Positions 46,633-56,551 of a stretch of DNA of 64,000 nt are shown piece by piece (the stretch's first letter is position 1; each line of letters starts with the position of its first letter). The stretch is from contig CM067557.1 in NCBI GenBank assembly GCA_034509755.1, positions 37,010,001-37,074,000 on the forward strand, read 5' to 3'. The DNA comes from Anisodus tanguticus. Taxonomy: Eukaryota; Streptophyta; Magnoliopsida; Solanales; Solanaceae. The notes under the pieces were generated by a model that had not been told where the DNA came from, made no database searches, and worked only from the letters and a program-made list of their open reading frames with translations. A program made the position numbers and the translations under genes.

Positions 46633-47490
46633 TGTTAATGTTGAATTTGATGTTGTGATATTTGACCCAACATATTATCCTGAAATATTGATTTGAATGT
46701 ATAAGAATGTTGGGACAAATGTTACACAACATTCGGACCAACATTTTCTGAACTGATTTTGTCTTAGTTCATGTAATGATTACTATGTAGTAAATATGAC
46801 TTGGCAAGGTAAAAAGGAGTTGGTAAACACATGTGAAGAACGAGTCAATGCTGCTGCTTTTCATGAGGAACAAGTCAAAGTTGTTAGAGCTTTTTACTCC
46901 TTGATCGTCTCCAACCAATCCTACCAGCTGCCCACCTTTTCCTCAACCTCCACAACCGATCGATGAGCTTTTCAAGGAAGACTATCTACTATAAATAGAG
47001 AGGCTACTACAGTGAATCGATATCCAGAATCAGAAAATAAAAATACCAAGAGAGCTCTCGGGATTTCATCTCAGAAATTTGGATCACCAGTGTTGCCTGA
47101 GTGTGTTGACAACATTCTGTCCAACATTACAATTGTTGTTTAGATTCTAGATTAGCTTTGTATGAAGCGATTTTAATGAGAGGTTGTATATGTCTACTTA
47201 GTTAGATTTTTCAGGCAGAAGTCATATGCGACTTCAACTTTTAATTCATTTCCGTTTTATCTTGTAAATTTGTAAAGAAAGGAATTTGTCTATTTATATA
47301 TAATATATATACAATACATTTGGTCATTGACCATCACAAGTTATATATATTATATAACTTATGAAAATTTAAAACTTTTATGTTCTTTAAATTTCCGTTG
47401 CATTTACTCTTCAAGTTATTTTTCTGTTTTGCTAAAGTGTTGTTACTGGTGTCGGACGACATAATTGTCGACATTCGGAAACAGAATTGC
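46633..47490 (+). repeat. Sirevirus-family LTR, copy C
   Basis: Starts TGTTAATGTTGAATTTGATG after AAAAAGAGGGATAT (purine tract) and has TATAAATA at 46990-46997. It follows the family to GAATTGCATTCGA, then a T-run; the final 45 or so bases ending CCCCCTTCA are missing. Confidence 0.85.
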
Positions 47491-47950
47491 ATTCGATTTT
47501 TTTTTTTTTACTTTTCGTAGCATTTGATACCCTTCGGTTTTAACAATGTAATATTAAGGATAGATTGAAGTGGGAGAGAAAAATAAAAGAGATTGAAGGT
47601 TGATCGGAAAAAATGGAAGTTTGTCGGAATTTTTTTTTGGCCAAAATCTGTTAACACTATCTCTGTATGATGAAAAATGCATGTTCTTTCTCAAAAGAAG
47701 AGGGTTCTTTTACTAGATTCTCAGCATTTTTGGTGGAATTAAGAATTAAGTGGGTAATCGTGGCTCCAGTGCTAGTGGATATAGTATTTTCAGTGGAATA
47801 AGAGATGGTGTGTGGTGGTTTAGTGATGAAGAATATATAATTATTGGAGGATTTTAATGATTAATTAATAATTAATTAGTGTAAGATATAATTAATAAAA
47901 GAAAAATTAATGAATAAAGAAAAGAAAAGGAAACGAATATAAAAATTAAA
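47491..47950. other. Unassigned AT-rich stretch
   Basis: No gene or element border recognised. Confidence 0.4.
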
Positions 47951-48240
47951 ATTATAAGATTTCTGACATGACACTGACGTGGCGGGCGAGTGTGTAACAC
48001 TTTCTTGTGCAATTGGTTATATGTGTATCAAGGGTTAAATAAATTTACTTTTTAATTGTGAAGGGGGTAATAGATCGCGCAATCTGTTGGAGTGTGAATT
48101 CGAAATTTCGGGTATAGTTCATGGTGCAATCTATGTCTTCTCCCAAAGATTTATCCATCATTTAGAGATGACTATGGTTTGCACATAATATCATCTATGT
48201 AATAAAAAAGATATCTAGGTTGTGGACAAAGAGGATCCAT

Positions 48241-48411
48241 CTGCTTCATGAAGATTTCTGACGACCAATGACACAAGTTTAGGGCTCTGATACCAATGTT
48301 GTATCTCAATCATAAATACTAGTTTATGAGACTTATAGTTCTCCTCAGTAGAAGCGGATCTACAACAATCACAACTTATGTCATTGGTCGTTAGAGATCT
48401 TCATGAAGCGG
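48241..48411. repeat. 39-bp imperfect inverted repeat around a primer-binding site
   Basis: CTTCATGAAGATTTCTGACG at 48244-48263 and the following CCAATGACACAAGTT mirror 48373-48411. The arms straddle the LTR end and its tRNA primer site, so the RNA leader could fold into a long hairpin. Confidence 0.82.
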
Positions 48412-48609
48412 CCTTTTGATGCAGAGATTGATCTTATTTAATTTCTAAATCTCACTTGTCTCTATATGATAGATGAACATTTCTTAAACACTTATAATGG
48501 TGTTTATATAGGTTAGCACTAGAGTTTAACATCAATGAATATTTAATGGGCAATTGGACCATCTAACACCCCCTTATGAGTGAACCCGACCTAATAATAT
48601 TTTCCAACA
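48281..48609 (-). repeat. Retrotransposon LTR with primer-binding site (minus)
   Basis: On the minus strand the LTR starts TGTTGGAAAATATTATTAGG at 48609, ends GATACAACA at 48297 (313 bp), and is followed by TTGGTATCAGAGCCC (48282-48296), a tRNA-Met type primer site. Downstream on the minus strand there is no coding region, so this is the 5' end of a truncated element. A plus-strand relative starts at 37139. Confidence 0.82.
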
Positions 48610-48870
48610 AGATTATATATATATAGCCAATTAACTACTCAATCATGCTCGTCCTTTCTCAAAAATATATTTTTCCTTGGGATATGATAAATTAGAAAAA
48701 TAGTTTTCGTGACTCTTCATCGACTGATAGATAAAATGCTACAGTTATCCATTCTTATATATAATATGGATTGAAAAAGGCGTTCGATATATTCTATAAT
48801 TAGAAAAATAAATATGTAATAAACATCTTAACGATAGAACTATCAGAATTGTTGTAACCATATTTATTCA

Positions 48871-49170
48871 TTACTTCTGAAATTCAAGAATGGTGAAGAA
48901 ATGATCGATGTAGAAACCCCGGCAGTCGGTGAAACCGACTGATCCGCCGAGCTGCCGGTATTCCTCCTCAGTCCGGTGCCTACCCTTGGCACGGTAAATA
49001 GTCATGACAAAGATATCTCCTTCAAGAAGGGCTCGAGTTCTCTTGCTATCATCAGTGTGGTGAGGCAATACTGGCTCACAAGCTATCAATTTCCCTTTCT
49101 CTGGAAGTGCATCATAGCAACTCTTCAATATTTGTTTGCATTCATCGTCAGTCCATGTTGTTATCACCCA
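48871..49170 (-). CDS. Methyltransferase exon 4
   Basis: Begins after GCAG at 49170 with the codon for Trp265 and ends TTCCAGAAGTAA. Encodes WVITTWTDDECKQ, LIACEPVLP, RTRALLEGDIFVMTIY and the C-terminal HFFTILEFQK. Confidence 0.93.
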   Translation of the reverse strand, partial: WVITTWTDDECKQILKSCYDALPEKGKLIACEPVLPHHTDDSKRTRALLEGDIFVMTIYRAKGRHRTEEEYRQLGGSVGFTDCRGFYIDHFFTILEFQK

Positions 49171-52100
49171 CTGCATGTCGTCACAATTAAAATATAGAGT
49201 TAATTTAATTTTTGGAAAAGGGCAAAAATTGCCCCTCTATTATAGCCGAGGAGCACTTTTGCCCTCCTTCAGTAAAGGGGCAATTTTATGCCCTAGCCGT
49301 GACAAAAGTGGCATACTTATGCTCTTAATGGACTAATTAAATCCCCTTTATTTTTACATGTTCATTCCTTTTTTACTCGATCCATCTCTCTTGTTTTAGC
49401 CGAACTCGAAGCTTCAAGCTTCATTCATTGCTTCCATAGAGTTTTCCAGGTTCCCTCTTCACATTCTCAACATTTATATGCTCGAATCAGTGAGTGCACT
49501 TGGCACGACACGAACAATATCTATAAGTGATATTTCACGTTAATTGTCTTTTTCTTACCCCCAGCACCCTATCAGCATAGTGTGCTTAAATTATATACAA
49601 ATGTTTTTGTGATAGTAACACCCAAAAATAAGTAAGAAATCACTATTTTTTAGAAAAGGATTTTTTTTTTTTTGTGAAAAACATTATCGTTCGGAACAAA
49701 CAAACCCCGTGTGAAAATTATGACGGGTGTAGTCTACAATTCAAAAACGCAATGCCAAAATCGTACGTTCATCAGTGTTCAGAATGATGAAACGACAAAT
49801 TAAATTGGTCCAAAGAGGCCGATAATTTGGTCGCAACACTTCATATATAGGGACCGAAGCAAAAACATTATGATCATGTACGTACTATTTGAAAGCAACA
49901 ACTCATCTACCTCTTTCACGTGGTCGATATATATCTAGTTCAATACTAGTAGTAAACTAGTAATTACTACTCCTAAAACAAAAGGAAACATTCTAAACAC
50001 GTGATCGATTTGTTTATTTTTTTCTTTAACTTTTTTGGTCAATATGGAGAGGGTGTGTGCAAGGATAACGAGTGAACACTGAATATGATAAGTTTTTCTA
50101 ATAGCGTATTTGTCCTGGAAGTTGGAAGGTTTTTTTCTTTTTCAAAAAAAAGTGTTTAGTTTTGAGAGTTGAGGTGATTTTTAGGAAAAAGTTTAAGTGT
50201 TTTTGAGTAGTACAACAACAAAAACATATCCAGTGAAATCTCATAAAATAGGATCGGGGGAGGGTAGAGTGTACGCATACCTTACATCTATCTTGAGAGG
50301 TAGAGAAGTTTTTTCCGATAGACCCTCGTCATAAGGACAAGCATTTTATAGCAGCATAAAAAAAATAACAAAACGAATAAACCATGGAAACAAACTATAA
50401 AAGCATGATAGAGCTATAGAGGGGAGTAACAACCACAAAGTAATACGATAGTCATATATAGAACAAGAAACAACAACTAATAGCAGAAATCGAAGGACAA
50501 GAAACTACAAAAGTAATACTACGACTACTAGTATGGAATGATAAGGGGGCAATGCTCAACTACATGTTAACCTTCTACTCTAATCCGTGCCCTCCATAAG
50601 TATTTTTGAGTAGCAGTAAAAGTTATATATTTTTCATAACCTAAAATATAGTTTTTTCTCCGAAGCACTTTTGGAACCTTGTATAAGCACAACCTGCTGC
50701 TCAAATATAAGCAAATATAACTACTACTCTCCTACTTTTTAAAAAGCACTTCCAACAAAAAATATTTTTCAAAGTAAATAGATTGTGGGAGTTTGACCAA
50801 ACAAGCGGAATATAAGAGATAACTAGCAAATCGGTAGAGCTTGGATTATATTATGATCTTATCTTCACTAGTGCATTTAATTAGTACTATTATATTTGGG
50901 AAATAAATTAGGAAAATAATTAAGTTAATAAGGTGGAGTTATTTCCTGAATCACATTTTCAATATCTCTACCTTCTGTTCTTTCCTTTGCCTAACCAACT
51001 CTGATAACCTAATGGTCAATACTCAATTTTAAGTTCAAACAAACTAGAGTTCACAATATTTTTAAAGAAAAAGAATTGCACCTTCATGAAAATAGCGTCT
51101 CCCTTTGGTATGTATTTAAACATGTCACCACCAACGTGCTTTATACCTGCACGCCAAAACTTATCTTATTTAGGATTTAGTCACATATTTCAATTCAATA
51201 CATGAAAGAGATTTAAAGGTAACTAAAAAGTCGCAGTAGTCACACTCTTGTCAATTTTCATGTTTGTCAATTAAAGGTAATCTGGAGTACGATTCGACAG
51301 AAATTAAATCATATTGTGGGAAAAAAAGATCAATAGTAAAGTGTAAAGACCTATCTACATTTGTAAGGTCAGAACTTAATTATTCATTTTCCCTTAACGT
51401 CATGATATTTTGGCTAGAGATTTATCCCTTTTCTCTCACTTAGATGTCTCACTTAATTAACGTTCCACTAATTAATTTGTAACAGATTAAATTGACATCA
51501 AATTGACATTTTTTTTAATAATGTATTAAGTGGTATGGAATCCAAGGAACGGGAGTAAAAAATGAAGAAAATATGAACAAAAACTAATTGCATTTATTCA
51601 TTTCATTGCTTCTTGCATTGAAAATAAAGGACCGCATCTCTATTTATAGAGAATTAAAAAGAATAAAAAAAAACTATTTTCCTTATAGATACTAAATTAA
51701 AAGAAAACTAATTATTATGTAATTAATGTAAATTATAGACTTAGAAGGAAAATAAATATCTAATTTGAGTTTGAACATTTGATTCTTCTTTTTCTTCAAC
51801 GTCTTGTAAAATGGTTTTCTAACTTTATCTTCATCGATCAGTCTGATGGTTTTCATCAATGAAGATTTGTGGGACATTCAAAGAGATATTGATACTTGTC
51901 ATAGTTAAAACTTAAAAGTAGGTATGATTGAAAATTGAAGTCCGGTATATTGAAAGTCGGCACGGGTTAAAAAGGCATTGGAGTCCAACTCGTTGAAAGT
52001 AAGCACGAGTTAAAAGATATTGGAGTCCGATGTGTTAAAGTGAGAACGGGTTTAAAAGATATCGGAGCCCTAATAGGAGGTTAAAATGAGCCTTTACGGG

Positions 52101-54958
52101 TTAAAATGATTGAATTTTTTTCAACGAAACTCACATATCCATGAAAATCGATGAAAGCTCTGATATCACTGTTAGGGAATCGAAGAAACGGAAATAAAAA
52201 TCGAAGAGAAAATGAATAAAAACTAATTGCATTTATTCACTAAAAATTTTCTGGCATTGAAAAAGGGACAATATCTCTATTTATAGAGAACTAAAGAGAA
52301 TAAAATAAAAGGAAATATGATATTTTTCTTATAGATACTAAACTAAAAAGAAATTAATTATTATGTAATTGATGTAGATCATAGACTTAGAAAGAAAATA
52401 AATATTTTAGAGTAATCCTAGACTAAAAGGAAAGTAAATATTCTACCATTGATATAAATCATAACATAGAAATAACGTAAATTTTAATATTAACAAAACT
52501 CCCTAATTTAACATTGTTACTTTTTTAGTCATGACATGTTCTTCCAAGAATAAAATGGTTTGTTCTTAACTTTTATTTTTTTTCATCTTTTTATTTCTTC
52601 AAGTAAGCTTCAGGCTAGGCTAGTCTAACTAAGATAGGAGGGAAGTATCTCAGATCTAGATTAATCTTCTATTCCCTCTTCTTTCTTATTGAGATTCATG
52701 AATTTTGACCAAATATTTTTAAATGTATATTTTTAGCATATTGATATGAGAAGCATTGCAATATTTAGCTTGGCATATTAGTTAAATTGATTCTCGATAA
52801 ATTAAAAATATCACATAAATTATATTATAGTAGAAGGAGTAATTATTTTAGTCCTGCTTCAACAATTCAATTCGATATTTCATTTTTCATACTAAAAGAG
52901 AAGAAAATAGAATACTCGGCAATTACTTACGAGGAATTTGGGGTGCTTTTTCAACAACCTCAGGCAAATCAAAATTGATTCCAAGTTGAATACTAGAATG
53001 TTTCTCCATAATCATCTTCAAGCAATCTCCACCACTCCCACCAACGTCAACAAGTGTTTTCACCCCTTGAAATCCATCATATCCCTCTAAAATTGCCTTC
53101 ATAAATGGCACAGAAACTCCAGACATTGCATTTAACATAAGGCTATTCATCTCCGGGTATTTTCCATAGTAATTGTAAGCTGGCTCGCCATTTGCCTTCG
53201 CAAATGGCTCGGTCGACGAATCATTGACGGCCTCATGGACCATCGTCCACGCCCTCATCAACGCATCCTGGTGGTGCTGGAGCACGTACGAGCCATAGGA
53301 TAAGTCGTTCTCATCTGTGACTAGGGTTTTTCCCACCTCAGTCAATGAATATCTGTTATAACAATAATAACTATGCATCAGTTCCAACCAAGATGGGTCG
53401 ATTATATGAATCCTTACCGACCAAATGTATAATTTTCATTTCAATATAAGATAAATTGCGTTGTTGAAACACAATGGATTGTTAGAAGCATGAAAAAAAT
53501 ATAAGATCTTGAGTATCAGATTCTGAGAAACATACTTCTTCATTTTGAGTTTTGGTCGTAAATTTGGACATCCAATATTTTTCTGTCTTTTAAAAAATAA
53601 TTTACATATTTAGAAATAATATAAAAATAGTATAAGTCACAATAATTAACAATTTAAAATATTTAAAAGGCATACGAATAAATTACATTCAAATATTTTC
53701 TCATTTATCTTTAAAAGAGTCACATAAAATTAATGGAGCAGAACATGAAACATGAATTATCTTGGTATGGAAAATGACTTTTGCCAAACCAAACACACTT
53801 TGTACTTCTGCATTCCATTAATTGCAATTGCCCAACATAGATAAATACCTAATAGACCAGAAGCACCACATGTATTGAGGCAAAAAATTGAACCTCAAAA
53901 CTAGAAATCCGGCTTGAATTTCCTTAATTAATTAATTAATTAAGAAGAAGAAGACTAGGCTCTAACTAGTTAAACCAAACTCTCCTTAGAGTGGTAAATG
54001 TTGTTTTTGTAGCTTAATTAGATATGAATTTACAACATTACCGGTGTATTTTACACAATTACAATCACTTAAAATTTATCGTATATAAAAATATCTATGG
54101 CTAATAATGTTAATTCATTAAAGTATAAACAAATTAAATATTTATATAGCATTATATCAAGCTTAATACATAACTTTTCTTAGGTTCTTGTTTAATACTC
54201 CTCTCACACATATCTTCTGAATTTAACCGTACCTTGCTTGGGTCGATTTGTAAATAAATGAATTACTAGTCATAGAACACTATTTTTGTCAGACTTATCC
54301 ATCCAAATTTCAATTTGAAATTCATGTAATTAACTTATTTTTCTTTTTCTTTTTTTGATTGGCGGAGAGCATATTTGCCCTTAACACTCATATTTGCTCC
54401 ATAATTTAAGATATTAGGGTTTTCCCAAGCAATTGGAAGAGAAGAGAGCAGAATTAGCAGTGGCAGATCTAGAATAAACACAGGAGGTTCAACCAAAAAA
54501 AAAAAAAAAAAATAGACACAGATTCAATTCACAACACATCCAGTGACACACGGTGAAAAAACAGAACTCGTTTTAAATCTTGAATTCGCCACTAATAAAA
54601 CGTCATCCAAAATAAAAATGATTAATTCCATGATGAATTAGTGTTAAAAGTACCTTCTTTGAAAGCCGTCATCAACTATGTGCTCCTCGAACACACCGTA
54701 GCTCGTGAGCATGCGTAGAATCCGCTGAAGGTTCTCAGCGTCACCACTCCCCTCTCCTTCGAGAGGGCGGCTGGTTTTAGCGAGAATTTGAGCGGGAGAG
54801 AGTGGTGTGTTTGATCCATCATCCCAAATAGCATCAGCTACCTTGAGTTTAACAACGGCATTTAGGGACATAGGTACACTTATCATATTAGCTAATTCCA
54901 TTATAGCTAACCTTGCATTATTATTGTTGTTGCTACTTTCCCTATTTGCATTCTCCAT
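48871..54958 (-). CDS. Nicotinate N-methyltransferase-like, four exons
   Basis: Joined exons 54958-54654, 53352-52931, 51146-51082 and 49170-48871 give 1092 bases, 363 codons plus stop, with matching phases and GT/AG borders. The product is a SAM-dependent methyltransferase of the plant caffeate OMT fold: N-terminal dimerisation domain (LAIMELANMISVPMSLNAVV, HHQDALMRAW), SAM motif LVDVGGSGGDCL, then INFDLPEVV, HVGGDMF and the C-terminal WTDDECKQIL. Closest in my memory is Arabidopsis nicotinate N-methyltransferase (At3g53140), which converts nicotinate to trigonelline in NAD recycling. The usual HDW catalytic histidine is replaced (Thr268, in WVITTW), as I recall for that enzyme. The ATG context AAACCATGG is strong. 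No transit or signal peptide is seen. Introns contain transposons but all splice sites look intact. Function is by family resemblance only. Confidence 0.92.
50211..50597 (-). mobile_element. 5'-truncated RTE LINE tail in intron 3
   Basis: Reverse complement of the end of the LINE at 14990-15498: the end of the ORF (TGGAGGGCACGGATTAG), 3' untranslated part and the tail ending TTGTTGTAC. The target duplication AAGTGTTTTTGAGTAG (50195-50210) and AAGTATTTTTGAGTAG (50598-50613) differs at one base. Same strand as the host gene. Confidence 0.9.
51082..51146 (-). CDS. Methyltransferase exon 3 (65 bp)
   Basis: Acceptor GCAG at 51150-51147; encodes IKHVGGDMFKYIPKGDAIFM and K, with a split arginine codon at its start. 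Donor GTGCAA. Too short for an ORF search but required for phase and for the family motif HVGGDMF. Confidence 0.92.
51531..52495 (-). mobile_element. TRIM-like non-autonomous LTR element in intron 2
   Basis: Two direct repeats, 51531-51777 and 52170-52495, share CTAATTGCATTTATTCA, CTCTATTTATAGAGAA and ATTATTATGTAATT. On the minus strand the right copy ends CCCTAACA and is followed by a primer-like GTGATATCAGAGC. A purine tract (GAAGAAAAAGAAGAA) precedes the left copy. The 390-bp interior has no coding capacity but three to four GGAGTCC..GGGTTAAAA repeats. The right copy has about 80 extra bp, and no clear target duplication was seen. Confidence 0.68.
52931..53352 (-). CDS. Methyltransferase exon 2
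   Basis: Acceptor AACAG at 53357-53353, donor GTAAGT at 52930-52925. Encodes YSLTEVGKTLV, SYGSYVLQHHQDALMRAW, SGVSVPFMKAILEGYDG and the SAM-binding LVDVGGSGGDCLKMI, ending KAPQIP. Confidence 0.94.
54654..54958 (-). CDS. Methyltransferase exon 1
   Basis: Starts with an asparagine-rich stretch, then ARLAIMELANMISVPMSLNA, LKVADAIWDDG and ENLQRILRMLTSYGVFEEH, ending in DDGFQRR with donor GTACTT at 54653. Dimerisation domain of the methyltransferase. Confidence 0.94.
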
Positions 54959-55261
54959 GGTTTCTACACTTTGTTGCTTCCTTTTGGAAACTATAGGTTC
55001 TATTTTTCAGTTGGGGATATCATGTGTTTACTGTTGGAAGCTATTGGCTAGTGTAATTACGTGTGGCCACTTTTATTGGGGGTTAGTTGGGGCTTGTAAG
55101 TGCAAATTTGATGGCAACCTCTAGTAGCATGCTTGTCCTTCAAATGTTCAATTTCCATTACTGATTTTTTTTTATAATCGTGAATTTTTGTCCTGATCTT
55201 TTTTATCATATATTGATTTTGATTTTCCCTTTAAGGAAAGACAAAGTATTGTCATTATTAG
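54959..55261 (-). promoter_or_regulatory. Short 5' region of the methyltransferase gene
   Basis: Only 303 bp separate the ATG from a Sirevirus LTR. No canonical TATA box is obvious; CCCAATAAAAG on the minus strand near 55070 is the best candidate. The true promoter may be here or partly inside the LTR. Confidence 0.4.
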
Positions 55262-56144
55262 TGAAGGGGGCTATGGAACAATAAAAACAAAATGAAATAA
55301 ACTCGAATGTCAATTCTGTTTCTGAATGTCGTAAATTATGTCGTTCGACACCAGTAACAACACTTTAGCAAAATAGAAAACTTTGAAGAGTAAATGCAGC
55401 AGAAATTTAAAAAACATAATATATAACTTATGATGGTCAATGACCAAATGTATTGTATATATATTATATACAAATTCTTTTCTTTACAGATTTACAAGAT
55501 AAAACGGAAAGGAATTAAAAGTTGAAGTCGCAGATGACTTCTGCCTGAAAAATCTAACTAAGTAGACATAGTCAACCTCTCATTACAATCGCTCCATACA
55601 AAACTAATCCAGAATCTAAACAACAATTGTAATGTTGGACAGAATGTTGTCAACACACTCAGACAACACTGGTGATCCAGATTTCTGAGATGAAATCCTG
55701 AGAGCTCTCTTGGTATTTTTACTTTCTGGTTCTGGATATCGATACTCTGTAGTAGCCTCTCTATTTATAGTAGAAAGTCTTCCTTGAAAAGCCATCGATC
55801 AGTTGTGAAAGTTGAGGGAAAGGTGGACTTCTGGTGGGATTGGTTGGACAAGATCAGGGAGTAATAATCTCAACATCTTTGGATTGATCCTCACGACAAG
55901 CAACAGCTTTTGACTTAGTCATCACTCATTTTTTACCAGCTTCTTTTTACCTTGCCAAGTCATTTTTACCTCATAGTAATATTTACACAAATATTACTGC
56001 ATCGCGTGAAGTAAGGCAAAATCAGTTCAGAAAATATTGGTCCGAATGTTGTGCAACATTTGTCCCAACATACTTACACATTCATATCAATATTTTAGGA
56101 GATATGTTGGGTCAAATGTCACAACACCAAATCCAACATTAACA
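55262..56144 (-). repeat. Sirevirus 3' LTR, copy D
   Basis: 883 bp; on the minus strand starts TGTTAATGTTGG and ends CCCCCTTCA. TATA box CTATAAATAG at 55761-55770 reads toward the methyltransferase gene. Preceded on the minus strand by the purine-rich AAAAAATGAGAGAT. Same family as copies A, B and C. Confidence 0.9.
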
Positions 56145-56551
56145 ATCTCTCATTTTTTGTCTTTCTTCACAAAACTCATTAAAATGTAAAGTTGACTTAG
56201 GATGTTGTCACAAATGTTGTCCGACATCTGTGATAAAAAATTTCAAGGTCATGCTCCCCCTTAACATATGATGGCATACAAGCAAACATGTGTATACCGA
56301 TTCATAGGATTAGAAAATAAAAATATATGAGCATACATATCACATATCATCCAATATATACAAACCACAAATAGAAAATATTCATTGTCAATAAATATCA
56401 ATATCAATCCACTAAATATCCTCATACAGCATCGACAACAACTACAGCTCCCTCATTGCTCATCATACAGCAGCAGCAACTTTCTACTCCTTCATAACAT
56501 CTTCAACTTCCTCTGCACAACAGCCTTTAGCTTCCTCCCCCTGCATCAGCA

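Noticed and set aside
6870..54958. Biosynthetic gene cluster linking the UGT and the methyltransferase
   Set aside because: Two genes 40 kb apart separated by retroelements, from families common in any plant genome. Nicotinate can be both methylated and glucosylated, but nothing in this UGT points to nicotinate.
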